64,000 nucleotides of DNA from Myxococcus stipitatus (GTDB taxonomy: Bacteria; Myxococcota; Myxococcia; Myxococcales; Myxococcaceae). A model generated the notes under the pieces. That model was not told the origin of the DNA and searched no databases. It saw only the letters and a program-made list of their open reading frames with translations. The translations under genes and the position numbers were made by a program. Positions 35,962 to 46,979 of this stretch are shown here, in pieces (within the stretch, counting starts at the first letter, position 1; each line of letters begins with the position of its first letter). The stretch covers positions 7,688,001-7,752,000 of the forward strand of contig NZ_CP102770.1 in assembly GCF_038561935.1 (NCBI RefSeq), written 5' to 3'.

Positions 35962-36555
35962 GTGGCCCTCGGCTGTGTCCTCGTGCTTCCTGGAGTGAGC
36001 CTCGCGTCGGAAGCGCCGCCCCCGCGCGAGCCCCTTCCACGCCTGGACGCGCCTCGCAGCGAAAGTGGCGGAAGGAAAGTGGGTCGCGTCGCGGCCGAGG
36101 CCGGAATGATGTGGGCGACAGCGATGGGCACGGGCTTCGCTGGACTGCTCATCGCCGCGTCCCAGCCCGACGACGAGCTGTCTCCTCCCAGGTTCCAGAA
36201 GTACGCGGACTGGGAACGAGGGTTCCTCCTGGGCGCCGCGCTCGGAGCGCCGTTCGGCGTCATGCTGGGCGGGAAGATGGCGAAGGGCAAAGGCGCCCCG
36301 GAGGGTGTCTTGCTGGGAGCCCTCGCGGGAGGAGGCATGGCCGTGCTGACCTCTCAGCTGCGCCCCGAGAAGAAGGTCGAAGACACCATGTTCCTGCTCG
36401 TGCCCGCCTTCTCCATGCTCGGCTCCATCATCGGCTACGAGCTGTCGCACGCGTCGAACCTGCCTTCGCGCTCCACAGACAGCACAGTGAGCCTCCTGCC
36501 GGCGGTCTCCGTGGACACAAAGGGAAGCGCGCTGGGCCTGACGGGCCAGTTCTGA
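35962..36555 (+). CDS. Exported or membrane-associated glycine-rich protein
   Basis: A 197-residue product from a GTG at 35962. The N-terminus is a signal peptide (LGCVLVLPGVSLAS) with the basic part possibly lying upstream of the chosen start; no ATG is available before an in-frame stop. Residues about 45-165 contain several short hydrophobic Gly/Ala-rich segments (GTGFAGLLIAA, GAALGAPFGVMLGG, LGALAGGGMAVL), like small glycine-zipper membrane repeats. No family recognised. The start is the weak point. Confidence 0.6.
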   Translation: MALGCVLVLPGVSLASEAPPPREPLPRLDAPRSESGGRKVGRVAAEAGMMWATAMGTGFAGLLIAASQPDDELSPPRFQKYADWERGFLLGAALGAPFGVMLGGKMAKGKGAPEGVLLGALAGGGMAVLTSQLRPEKKVEDTMFLLVPAFSMLGSIIGYELSHASNLPSRSTDSTVSLLPAVSVDTKGSALGLTGQF

Positions 36556-36568
36556 CGCCCCTGCGTCA
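36553..36568. terminator. Small hairpin spanning both stop codons of convergent genes
   Basis: TGACGC-CCCT-GCGTCA: the left arm holds the stop of the plus-strand gene and the right arm holds bases of the stop on the minus strand. Six base pairs only, so termination strength is doubtful. Confidence 0.3.
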
Positions 36569-37675
36569 CGGAGCCCGAGAGCCGGCCTCCATCACGCCCG
36601 TGTCCGACTGGAAGGCGCGGAGCTCCTCGGGGGTGAGGTCCGGCTCACGGGCACACCCTCGACGCGCGGACTCGAGCGCGGCCTCCAGCACCGCGGACAC
36701 CGCCACCGCCTGCGTGGGTGTCACCGGGTTGCGTGCAAGACCTCGCACCGCGTCCCGAACACCCGCGTAGTACCGACGGTAGTCGCCTCGCGGAGCCTCC
36801 GTCACCTGGGGCTCTTCCGCGCCGCCCGTGAACAGTCGTCCCGGAGAAGGGTCCTCCCCCCAGTCCTCGGCGCCAGGGAGCTCTCCCGCGACGAGCCGAC
36901 GCTCCTGCGCGTCCATGCCATGCTTCAGCCAGGAGCCCCGCGTCCCGTGGACCGCGAAGCGTGGCAGTCCTCCCGCGACGAGCATGGACGCCTGGAGCAC
37001 GACGTACCGGCGCGGATACACCAGCGTCACCTGGCTCCAGTCCTCGATGGCCGAGCCCTCCCGGTTCGCCGACAGCAGCGCCACCACCGTGTCGGGCACG
37101 CCGAACAGTTGCAGCGCCTGGTCCACGAGGTGAGGCCCCAGGTCGAACCAGATTCCCGCGCCGGGAACGGGCTGCTCGCGCCAACGCGGGCGGACCTCCG
37201 GACGGAAGCGGTCGAACCGCGACTCGACATGCGTGACGCGCCCCAGGGCCTCCCGCGCGAGCAGCGCCTTGAGCGCGAGGAAGTCACTGTCCCAGCGCCG
37301 GTTCTGGAACACCGAGAGCACCCGCCCCTGCGCCTTCGCGAGCGCGGCCAGTCCCCGCGCCTTCGCCAGCGTGACGGTGAAGGGCTTGTCGACCACCACG
37401 TGCTTGCCCGCCCGGAGCGCCGCCTCCGCCAGCGAGGCGTGGGTCTCATTCGGCGTGGCCACGACAACCATGTCCACGTCCGGGTGCGTGGCCGCCTCGA
37501 GCGCGGACGCCACCACGGCCACTCCCGGCAGGTCCACGTGGACGGCCTCCGGTCGACTGGACGCCACGACACACAGCGACAGCCCGTCCACGGTGCGCAG
37601 CAGCGGCGCGTGGAAGGACCTGCCCGCGAACCCATAGCCCAGCAAGGCGACGCGGAGCGTCTCGGAAGAAGCCAT
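36566..37675 (-). CDS. Gfo/Idh/MocA-family NAD(P)-dependent oxidoreductase
   Basis: A 369-residue enzyme from the ATG at 37675 (MASSETLRVALLG); a longer frame would include the terminator hairpin upstream and is not likely. N-terminal Rossmann domain: VALLGYGFAGRSFH, then VVATPNETHASLAEAALRAG, and VVDKPFTVTL, whose Lys-Pro is the family's EKP-like motif. The C-terminal domain has GIWFDLGPHLVDQALQLFG with the conserved His. It closely resembles the YdgJ/scyllo-inositol dehydrogenase branch. The sugar or polyol substrate is not known. Confidence 0.87.
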   Translation of the reverse strand: MASSETLRVALLGYGFAGRSFHAPLLRTVDGLSLCVVASSRPEAVHVDLPGVAVVASALEAATHPDVDMVVVATPNETHASLAEAALRAGKHVVVDKPFTVTLAKARGLAALAKAQGRVLSVFQNRRWDSDFLALKALLAREALGRVTHVESRFDRFRPEVRPRWREQPVPGAGIWFDLGPHLVDQALQLFGVPDTVVALLSANREGSAIEDWSQVTLVYPRRYVVLQASMLVAGGLPRFAVHGTRGSWLKHGMDAQERRLVAGELPGAEDWGEDPSPGRLFTGGAEEPQVTEAPRGDYRRYYAGVRDAVRGLARNPVTPTQAVAVSAVLEAALESARRGCAREPDLTPEELRAFQSDTGVMEAGSRAP

Positions 37676-37690
37676 GGGCCGGGATTGGAG

Positions 37691-37740
37691 CACAAAAAGA
37701 ACGATGCCACCCGCCCGAGGAGGTACTGCGGGTGGCATCG
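37691..37740 (-). terminator. Strong intrinsic terminator of the alternative complex III operon
   Basis: A perfect 13-bp stem (37702-37714 with 37728-37740) and a 13-base loop; reading the minus strand it is followed by TTCTTTTTG. It lies 81 bases after the actF stop and before the Gfo/Idh gene, so it ends the act transcript. Confidence 0.85.
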
Positions 37741-37820
37741 CCGCCGGGGGCACCTCGGACAGAAGCTCCATGAAGCCTCTGTCCGAGAGGGTCCGTGCCC
37801 CCGGGCTTATCTCGTTCGAC

Positions 37821-39017
37821 TCAGGTGTGGTGGTGCAGGCTCTCCACCAGGTACGGGTCCCCCACCGGCAGCAGCGGCGCCGTGCGCACGGCCCGGGTCA
37901 CCGCCAGCGTGAACAGCGCGCCCACGCCCAGGAAGCCCGCCAGCTCGTACACGCCGACACTCAAGCCCTCCGGCTGATGCGCGGGAGCCACCATCAGGTA
38001 CAGGTCCAGCCAGCGCCCTACGAGCAGCACCGCCGCCACGCGCAACAGGTGCGACGGGTTCATCTTCGCCGGACGAGGCAGCAGCAGCACGAACGGCAGC
38101 GCCCAGTTCAGCGCCACGTTCGCGTAGAACGGCACCTCCCAGCCGCCGTGCATGCGCGCGATGAAGTACACCGTCTCCTCGGGGATGTTCGCGTACCAGA
38201 TGAGCAGGAACTGCGAGAACCAGAGGTAGGCCCACAGCGTGGCGAAGCCGAACATCAGCTTGCCCAGGTCATGGAGGTGGCTGCTGTTGAGCTGCGGCAG
38301 CGCACCCGCCCGGTGGAGCAGCACCGCCACCACCGTGATGGCACACACGCTGGAGCTGAGCAGCCCCGCCACGTTGTAGAGCGCGTAGATGGTGCTGAAC
38401 CAGTGCGGCTCCAGGCTCATCAGCCAGTCGAACGCGGCCAGGCAGAAGGTCAGCGAGAAGAGCACCAGGAACACCGCGGACACCTTCACGTTGCGCCGCG
38501 TGAGCACCTCGCCTTGCTCCACGTCCTGTCGCAGCGAGTTGCGCCGCAGCACCCACGTGAAGCCCACCCACAGCGCCAGCATGACGACCATGCGGAGGGC
38601 GAAGAACGGGACGTTGAGGAACGCCTCCTTCTGGTGCAGCAGGTGGTCCGTCTCCATGACGCCCGGCTTCGCCCAGGGGTACAGCGTCGCCATGAAGGGA
38701 AGGAGCGCCAGCATCGTCACCGCGCCCCACGGCACATAGGCGGTGAACGCCTCCGGGATGCGCTTGAAGACGGTGAACCAGCCCGCGTTGGCCACGTACA
38801 TCAGCGCGAGGAACACCGCGCCGCCCAACCCGAGGCACAGGAAGTAGAAGCCGCTGGTGAGCAGGCTCGTCAGCGCGCGCTCCGGGGCCTGCACCAGCCC
38901 CAGGACCAGCACCCCCAACCCCGCGCCCGCCACCACCTGCGCGGCGCGATGGAAGACGGGCGAGACAGCGAAGCCGCCGCGCGACTCAGTCGCGGAGGCG
39001 TGGACCGGGGCGCTCAT
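37821..39017 (-). CDS. actF: Alternative complex III membrane subunit ActF
   Basis: A 398-residue polytopic protein with about ten membrane segments, starting at the ATG that overlaps the actE stop (ATGA). It resembles ActC/NrfD distantly, as ActF does, with YVPWGAVTMLALLPF and HWFSTIYALYNVAGLLSS typical of the subunit. It is a quinol-side membrane subunit of ACIII, without cofactor motifs. It is the last gene before the operon terminator. The C-terminus ends in a His-rich stretch (SLHHHT). Confidence 0.87.
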   Translation of the reverse strand: MSAPVHASATESRGGFAVSPVFHRAAQVVAGAGLGVLVLGLVQAPERALTSLLTSGFYFLCLGLGGAVFLALMYVANAGWFTVFKRIPEAFTAYVPWGAVTMLALLPFMATLYPWAKPGVMETDHLLHQKEAFLNVPFFALRMVVMLALWVGFTWVLRRNSLRQDVEQGEVLTRRNVKVSAVFLVLFSLTFCLAAFDWLMSLEPHWFSTIYALYNVAGLLSSSVCAITVVAVLLHRAGALPQLNSSHLHDLGKLMFGFATLWAYLWFSQFLLIWYANIPEETVYFIARMHGGWEVPFYANVALNWALPFVLLLPRPAKMNPSHLLRVAAVLLVGRWLDLYLMVAPAHQPEGLSVGVYELAGFLGVGALFTLAVTRAVRTAPLLPVGDPYLVESLHHHT

Positions 39018-39583
39018 GGCATCTCCTTGCGCGCGGTGCGCGCGGGGTTCTGGAGCGAGCGCACGTAGTGGACCAGCTTCCACCGGTCCTCCGGCGCCAC
39101 TTGCGAACCATGGGCCGGCATCAGCCCCTGCCCATGGGTGATGATGTGGAAGATGCGCCCGTCGGGTAGCCCCACCGCGTGCTCCGCGAGCAGCGACGGA
39201 GGCATGGGGAAGCGCGCCGTCACCGGCCCGTCTCCCAGTCCCCCCGAGCCATGGCACGGAGAGCAGTAGCGCAGGAACGCCGTCTGCCCACGCGCGAGCA
39301 CCTCGGGCGAGGACGGATAGGGATTGCGCAGGTCCGCTCCCGCGCGCTCGGCCGCCTCCGGTCCGGAGACCAGGTGCAGAGGTTGATGCCCCCGAGGCAC
39401 CGTCCCCTTCGCCGGCGTCAGCAGCGTCTTGCCGTCGGGCGTGTTCGGGTTGTTCGCGAAGCTGTCGTAGGGAACGGACGCCACCATGTCCGGCGCGTAC
39501 TCGAAGTTGGGCTTCGTCTCGTCCTGCTCGCAGCCCGCCAGGGCCAGCCCCAGCGCCGCCAGTCCCACCCACCGCTTGCTCAC
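39014..39583 (-). CDS. actE: Alternative complex III mono-haem cytochrome c ActE (lipoprotein)
   Basis: A 189-residue lipoprotein with lipobox LAGC (C18) and one haem c site, YCSPCHG near residue 106. The rest follows ActE: a Pro-rich N-terminal half with GHQPLHL, and HITHGQG-like and KLVHYVRSLQ toward the end, where the Met ligand is expected. It passes electrons from ACIII to cytochrome c or an oxidase. It overlaps actD by four bases. Confidence 0.88.
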   Translation of the reverse strand: MSKRWVGLAALGLALAGCEQDETKPNFEYAPDMVASVPYDSFANNPNTPDGKTLLTPAKGTVPRGHQPLHLVSGPEAAERAGADLRNPYPSSPEVLARGQTAFLRYCSPCHGSGGLGDGPVTARFPMPPSLLAEHAVGLPDGRIFHIITHGQGLMPAHGSQVAPEDRWKLVHYVRSLQNPARTARKEMP

Positions 39584-40097
39584 GACGCCACCTCCCTCAA
39601 GTCCGTGGCCACCGCGCCGTGGTCTCGGAGCAGCGCCTCGGCCGCATCCAGCGCGTTCGGCTTCTGGCCGGGCGCGATGACGATGGCGAAGCGGTCATCC
39701 GTCACCCGAGGCAACGCCTGACGCTTGTTGCCGGGAAACAGCTTCGCCCTCGCGAGGAACGCCGCCACCGTGCCCAGCGCGGCGAAGAGCACCGTCAGCT
39801 CGAACGTCACCGGGATGAAGGCTGGGAACGAGTTGAAGGGCTTGCCTCCCACGTTGAGCGGCCAGCTCACCACGCTGGTGTAGAGCTGGAGCGACATCGC
39901 CAGCGTGCAGCCCACGGCGCCCGCCGCGAAGCACACCCACGTCAGCCGGCTGGGCTTGAGCCCCATCGCGGCATCCAGGCCGTGCACCGCGTAAGGCGTG
40001 TACACATCACGCAGGTCATGGCCCGCCTCGCGCACCGCTCGCGTGGCCTCCAGGACCCGTTCCTCGCTGTCGAAGTAGCCGATGAGGACAGGGGCGC

Positions 40098-40101
<4 letters not shown>
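39580..40101 (-). CDS. actD: Alternative complex III membrane subunit ActD
   Basis: A 173-residue protein from the ATG overlapping the actC stop. It has an N-terminal soluble part (about 1-50, with GYFDSEERVLEATRAV), two membrane segments (about 54-76 and 94-116) and a C-terminal soluble part with VTDDRFAIVI. This is the ActD (DUF3341) arrangement. The subunit has no cofactors and helps hold the peripheral ActA/ActB arm. Confidence 0.87.
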
Positions 40102-41569
<1,468 letters not shown>

Positions 41570-41573
<4 letters not shown>

Positions 41574-44551
41574 GTTCCGCTTCCCGACCCGGTGTTCCGG
41601 ATCTTCGTGAGGTAGGTGATGGACGGCCCGATGTTCAGCTCCTCCAGCAACCGGAACGCCCGCCCGTCCTTCGCCAGCTTCGCCACCCGGCTGTTCGGGT
41701 CATTCAGGTCGCCGAAGTGGAGGGCCTTGGCGGGGCAGCTCTGCTGACAGGCCGTCTGGACGTCGCCGTCCTTCAGCGGACGGCCCTCGCGGTTCGCCGT
41801 CGCCTTGCCCTCGTTGATGCGCTGCACGCACATGGAGCACTTCTCCATGACGCCTCGGCTGCGCACCACCACGTCCGGGTTGAGCACCATCCGCTCGAGC
41901 GGCTCGTCGTGCGGGTAGTCGAACCAGTTGAAGCGGCGGACCTTCGTCGGGCAGTTGTTCGCGCAGTAGCGGGTCCCGACGCAGCGGTTGTAGACCTGCT
42001 GGTTGAGCCCCTCGCTCGAGTGCACCGTCGCGAGCACCGGGCACACCGTCTCGCACGGCGCGTTCTCGCAGTGCTGGCACATCATCGGCTGATGCACCAC
42101 CCGAGGGTTCGCCTCGTCGCCCTCGTAGTACCGGTCGATGCGCATCCAGTGCATCTCGCGCTGACGCAGCACCTCGTCGCGGCCCACGCTGGGGATGTTG
42201 TTCTCCGCCTGGCAGGACACCACACACGCCGAGCAGCCCGTGCACATGCTCAGGTCCACCGCGAGCGCCCACCGGTGGCCGTTGTACTCGTGGCCGGACC
42301 AGATGGAGAGCGGATGGGCGCCGTTGGTGCCGTGTCCGCCGTGGTCCTCGTTGCCCGCGCGGGGATTCGCGAGGAACGCGGCCAGCTCCGCCTCGCGCAC
42401 GTGCGGACGGCCCTCCAGGCTGGAGTGGGTCTGCGTGAGCGCGAGCTTCTGACGCTCGCCCGTGCCAGCCACCGTCGCGCCCGACACCGTGCGGCGCACC
42501 CGCCCGTCCACCACCGCCGCGAGCGGATAGACATGCGCGCCCACGCCATCGCCGATGCGTCCGGCCCGCGTGCGGCCATAGCCCACCGCCACGGCCAGCG
42601 TGGAGGGATGGGTTCCCGCCTGCACCAGCACGGGGAGCGACACGGACTTGCCGCCCACGCTCACCGTCACGACGTCACCGTCGGACAGGCCCAGCTCCTT
42701 CGCCCGCGAGGGGGCGATGAGCGCCTGGTTGCCCCAGGTGGCCTTGGTGATGGGGTCCGGGACTTCGTGCAGCCAGGCGTTGTTCGCGGGCGCGCCATCG
42801 CGCATCGCCAGCGACGAGAACAACACCAGCTCCCACTCACCCGAGGGCCGAGACACCGAGGCCAGCGCCTTCCCCAGCGACTCCTCGCGGAACGACAGCG
42901 GCTCCACCGGCGTCGAGGGCAGCGTCACCACGCCCCGCCGGACCGCGTCGTCCCAGAAGGCCCCCGCGTCCTGCCCCACCGTCCCAGCGCGGGGGAAGAC
43001 CTCCGCCTCCCAGCGCGCGCGAAGGAAGTCGTAGTGAGTCGTAGAGAGGCCCGCCCACGTCAGCAGCGAGTCCATCAGGTCGCGCGTGTCGTGCAGCGGC
43101 GACACCGCGGGCTGGCGCAGGGAGAGCACACCCCGGCGAGGCTCCGCGTCCCCCCACGACTCCAGCGGCGTGGAGGCCGGCGCGTGCAGCCGGGTCAGCA
43201 GCGTCGTCTCGTCCAGGCGGTCATTCAGCGCCACCGTGAGGGGCACGGCCTTCAGCAGGCCGCCCAGCTCCCCACCCCGAGGGTCCGCGTGCGCCGGATT
43301 GACGCCCGCGAAGAGCACCGCGCCCACGCCCCCCGCGCTCAGCTCCGCGAGCAGCTCGCCGTAGGACAGCGCGTCCTCATCCAGCCGGACACCGTCCATC
43401 GGAAGCACCGTGGTGCCTTCGTTGCCGAGCAGCAGGTTCGCCGTCGCCGCCAACACCTGCCCCGCCACATCGTCGCCACCACACACCACGAGCGAGTCGG
43501 TGCGGTGCGACCACAGCGCGTCGACGAGCTCGTTCACGGCGGCTTTGTCCAGCCTGGAGGCCGGCAGCTCCTTCAGCCCCGGCAGGGTGCGCCCGGCCTT
43601 CGCCGCGAGCCCGCGCACCACGTCTCCGAGGGCCAGCGTCACATCGGACGGTGCCACGACGAAGCGGCGGTCCGCCGCCGCGCCCGTGAGCGTCATCACC
43701 GGCTCGACCTGGTAGTGCCGCGACATCGCCCCGCGTCCGGCGGCGTCTCGCGCTTCCGAATACTGACGCGTGAAGGCCACGGGCGACACCCACGTGCCCA
43801 GGAAGTCCGCGCCGAAGCTGGCGATGACCTCCGTCCGCTCGAAGCGGTAGTCCGGCACCACCCGGGCGCCGTGGGTGAAGCGGTAGGCGTCGGCAATCGC
43901 CGACAGCTCGCCCAGCGGCTCGTAGCGCACGGTGCGCGCCGTGGGGTGCGCGGCGAGGAAGCGCTTCACTCCCGCCTCCAGCGAGGGCCCCATCACCCAG
44001 GGCAACACCAACCGGATGGCCTTGCCGTCCTCCTTCGCCTTGAGCAGGCCCGCCTTCACCTCGGCGTCCAGGTCCGCCCAGGAGATGCGGCCGTGGGTGC
44101 GCGTGGGGAAGCGCGCCCGGCTCGCGTCGTAGAGCGAGAGCACCGAGGCCTGCCCCACCGCGCACACGCCTCCTCGCGAGACGGGGTGCTCGTCATTGCC
44201 CTCGACCTTGATGGGACGCCCGTCGCGCGTCTTCAACAACAGGCCGCAGCGCGCGGAGCAGCCCTCGCAGGTGGACGCGTACCAGAGCGCGGTGCCCGGC
44301 ATCACCTCGTCCGGCCTGGACACGTAGGGGACGAGCTTCTGCACCGGCGCGCGCTGACACGCGACCATCGCGGCGGCGGCACTCAGGCCCATCATCTTGA
44401 AGAAGTCGCGGCGGGAGCTCGCGTCCGGGGGGACGGCGGCGACGCCCACCGGGAGCTCCTCCGCGAACTCATCGTGCCGAGGCTCGAGTCCCATGCCATC
44501 GGTCGCTTTCTGGGCCAGGCTCTGCCAGTACTTGGGAAGGGTGTCGGACAT
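41570..44551 (-). CDS. actB: Alternative complex III iron-sulphur subunit ActB (MopB-like plus ferredoxin domain)
   Basis: A 993-residue fusion. Residues 47-65 hold a twin-arginine-like signal (SSRRDFFKMMGLSAAA). The B1 part (about 80-720) is a molybdopterin-oxidoreductase-like domain; it keeps C95-x2-C98-x3-C102-x27-C130, a full FS0-type motif often missing in characterised ACIII. The B2 part (about 760-993) is a ferredoxin-like domain with four Cys clusters: CTGCSACVVSC, CQHCENAPCETVC, CVGTRYCANNC and CSMCVQ with CQQSC. It relays electrons from the ActC quinol site to ActA/ActE haems. It starts 13 bases after actA. Confidence 0.93.
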
Positions 44552-44564
44552 GGCGCGGAGGTCC

Positions 44565-45188
44565 TCAGCGGTGGCAGCTCGAGCAGTCCGAGGGCGGCCG
44601 CAAGATGCGAGGGGTTTTCGACGGCTCGGGCAGCGGTGAGCCGGACGTCAGGGCCAGCAGCTCGCCCTTTCGAGGCGTGGAAGGCGGCGGCGCGGTCTGC
44701 TCCTGCGCCAGCGTCTTGCGGTGGCAGTCCAGGCACCAGCCCATGGTCATGGGCTCCACCTGCTCCACCCGCACCATCTCCTCCACCTTGCCGTGGCACG
44801 TCTGGCACGCCACACCCGCGGTGACGTGGCTCGCGTGGTTGAAGTAGGCGTGGTCCGGGAGACGGTGGACGCGCACCCACTCGATGGACGCCTTCGCGGC
44901 CACGGCGGCGATGACCTTCTGGATTTCGGGCGAGTCCTTCTTCACCTGCGAGTGGCAGTTCAGACACACGCTCGTGGAGGGGACCCCCGCGTGACGGCTG
45001 CTCTCGGCGCCCACGTGGCAGTACTGACAATCCAGCGCGTACTGGCCCGCGTGGACCGCGTGGGAGAAGGCCACGGGCTGCGCGGGCATGTGGCCCTGCT
45101 GGTTGTTCACCGGGCCGTTGCACCCGGACAGGCTCAGCGCGGCGAGGGCCCCGGCGTACCCGAGGACACGGAAGGAAGCGCGGCTCAT
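44565..45188 (-). CDS. actA: Alternative complex III pentahaem cytochrome ActA
   Basis: A 207-residue protein from the ATG overlapping the stop of the NarI-like gene. A signal/lipobox region (LSLSGC, C23) is followed by five CxxCH sites: CQYCH, CLNCH, CQTCH, CLDCH and CSSCH. This fits ActA, the pentahaem subunit on the periplasmic side of ACIII. The stretch between the fourth and fifth sites is Pro/Thr-rich and longer than the others. Confidence 0.9.
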   Translation of the reverse strand: MSRASFRVLGYAGALAALSLSGCNGPVNNQQGHMPAQPVAFSHAVHAGQYALDCQYCHVGAESSRHAGVPSTSVCLNCHSQVKKDSPEIQKVIAAVAAKASIEWVRVHRLPDHAYFNHASHVTAGVACQTCHGKVEEMVRVEQVEPMTMGWCLDCHRKTLAQEQTAPPPSTPRKGELLALTSGSPLPEPSKTPRILRPPSDCSSCHR

Positions 45189-45811
45189 GGTGTCTCCTCG
45201 CGAGGCGTGGCGAGCAGACCCGGCTCGACGGACGCGGGCGTTCGCGCCGGCACACGGCCGAAGCGCAGGAAGGGCGCCACCCCCAGGAGGACGATGCTGG
45301 CGAGCACGTGCACCTGGATGACGAGCGGCGCGGCCTGCAACAGCGTCGCGTCCGGCTGGAAGGACATCAGCGAGCGCAGGTAGGGCACCGTGACATGCAG
45401 GTACCAGGCGGAGGCCCAGCGCAGGGCCACGGCCACGTACACCCCCATGAGCACCTGCGACAGGACGAGGGCGAAGGCGACGGCGGCCCCCCACTGCCCT
45501 TCCCGTGCCCGACGAAGGCCCAGCGTCAGCAGGCCCCAGCTCAGCAGCAGCGCGCCGATGAGGCCGAGCGACTCCAGCGTGAAGAGGCGCGCGGGAGAGG
45601 CATTGAAGACCTGCATCGCGCGAGGCGCCGCGAGCCCCACCAGGAGGAGGAACAGGACGATGGAGGCACCCGCCAACACCGTGCGGCCCGCGGGTGTCCA
45701 GGGCGAGGGCGGAGTGGCGGGCTCTCGCGCCGTCAGCCGCGCGATGCCGCCCGCCAGGGTGACGAGCGCGGCCGCATAGGGAATCACGTTGAAGAGGATG
45801 GAGTCGCTCAC
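45185..45811 (-). CDS. NarI-like cytochrome-b-type membrane protein upstream of actA
   Basis: A 208-residue protein with five hydrophobic segments, starting at a GTG overlapping the preceding cytochrome stop (GTGA). Two membrane-embedded His are visible, in YLHVTVPYLRSL and IQVHVLASIV, the latter pair resembling the haem b ligands of NarI-type subunits. It resembles the respiratory nitrate reductase gamma family but no NarGHJ genes are near. Together with the diheme cytochrome c gene it may make an extra quinol-to-cytochrome c branch joined to ACIII. Haem binding is inferred. Confidence 0.72.
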   Translation of the reverse strand: MSDSILFNVIPYAAALVTLAGGIARLTAREPATPPSPWTPAGRTVLAGASIVLFLLLVGLAAPRAMQVFNASPARLFTLESLGLIGALLLSWGLLTLGLRRAREGQWGAAVAFALVLSQVLMGVYVAVALRWASAWYLHVTVPYLRSLMSFQPDATLLQAAPLVIQVHVLASIVLLGVAPFLRFGRVPARTPASVEPGLLATPREETP

Positions 45812-46650
45812 GACTTGCCTCGCGAGGACGGCGAGGCGAACACCACGCCGATGAAGCCCAGCGCCGCGGCCAGCCCGACGACGCCCAGGTAGAAGAAGTC
45901 CCGGTCCGCGCGAGGACGGCTGCCATCTCGCGAGGCCTCCGCGAAGTACGCCTTGAGGGCGTACTGCTCCTCCTCATCGAGCGGCGCCTTCGCGTACAGC
46001 GCGCCCATCATGGGTCCCTCGAGCTTCGCCAGGGCCGGGCGCATCCCCTTCTCGCCCATGCGCGCGAAGGCGAAGGTCAGGTTGGGCCCCAGCGTGCCGC
46101 CCCCCGCCACGCCCGCGCCGCGCACGTCGTGACAGCCGATGCAGGCGGCGCCGCCGTTCTTCAGGGTCTCGGTGCCCTCGAAGAGTCGGCGGCCTCGCGC
46201 AATCTCCTCGGGCGTGGCGTCCGTGCCCATCTTCTCCGCGGGCGAGGGCTTGCAGCCGCCCTTCCCCTTCTGCGTGCAGTCGCGGAAGAAGGCGTAGAGG
46301 CTCGCGCGCTCGGAGTCGGTGAGTGACTGGTCGGGCATGCGCACGCCGTTGAACCTGGAGAGCAGCTCGGTGGCGACCGGGTCTCCCGAGTCGATGAGCG
46401 CCCCCGGGCTCGTGATGAAGCGGGTCACCCAGGCTTCGTCACGCCGCTCCAGCACACCATGCAGGTCGGGGCCAATCCGGTCGCCCTCCCCCACCGAGTG
46501 ACAGGTCGCGCACCGTTGGGTGAAGAGCTGCGCTCCCTGCCGCGCGCCCTCGGCCATCGCGGCCGGTGCGCCCAGGACAGCCAGGAGCGGGATGATGGGA
46601 ACGAGCCTGCGCTCCTGACGCGGCCGTCCTCCCAGCACACGTGTCCGCAT
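45808..46650 (-). CDS. Diheme c-type cytochrome heading the act operon
   Basis: A 280-residue protein from the ATG at 46650, which has GAGGAGGGG nine bases upstream; a longer frame adds 17 residues and lacks such a site. An N-terminal signal segment ends near AMAEGARQG. Two cytochrome c domains follow, with CATCH near 47 and CIGCH near 171, and candidate Met ligands in VRMPDQSL and GPMMGAL. A C-terminal membrane segment (about 253-272) anchors it. It is the first gene of the respiratory operon and couples through a 4-base overlap to the NarI-like gene. Confidence 0.85.
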   Translation of the reverse strand: MRTRVLGGRPRQERRLVPIIPLLAVLGAPAAMAEGARQGAQLFTQRCATCHSVGEGDRIGPDLHGVLERRDEAWVTRFITSPGALIDSGDPVATELLSRFNGVRMPDQSLTDSERASLYAFFRDCTQKGKGGCKPSPAEKMGTDATPEEIARGRRLFEGTETLKNGGAACIGCHDVRGAGVAGGGTLGPNLTFAFARMGEKGMRPALAKLEGPMMGALYAKAPLDEEEQYALKAYFAEASRDGSRPRADRDFFYLGVVGLAAALGFIGVVFASPSSRGKS

Positions 46651-46979
46651 TGCTGCGTGCCCCTCCTCACGGGGAAGCCGGGCCCAGTGCCCGGCACGCA
46701 CGGCGTCAGTGCAACGTGAAGGCCAGAGTGCTCACCGGCCCACACCGGTGCCGAGGACGGGAAATCCCGCGAAGGGTGCGCAGCATTTGCGCAAGAGGGC
46801 TCACGCGGACGCACTGTTTGCTTGAACAAAGGTCTGCGTCTGCTCGCGCGTGCGGCGATGCATGACCGCTGACCGACGTCAGCCGCCGCTCACCGACGGG
46901 CACCACCACTCACAGAAAGCTTCCGCCGCGGGCGCCGCCGGGAAACGAAAGTCGCCTCCCACCTTCCGCGGAGGAGACC
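46651..46979. other. Divergent intergenic region between act operon and NTF2-DJ-1 gene
   Basis: About 330 bases with no protein-like frame. It should hold the act operon promoter. Dyads seen: CGGGA-AA-TCCCG at 46758-46769 and the perfect 8-base palindrome TTGCGCAA at 46787-46794. No good -35/-10 pair stands out. Confidence 0.45.

Noticed and set aside
41717..44824. A long plus-strand open frame opposite actB
   Set aside because: actB has its iron-sulphur cysteine motifs and operon overlaps; the opposite frame is an antisense shadow of G+C-rich code.
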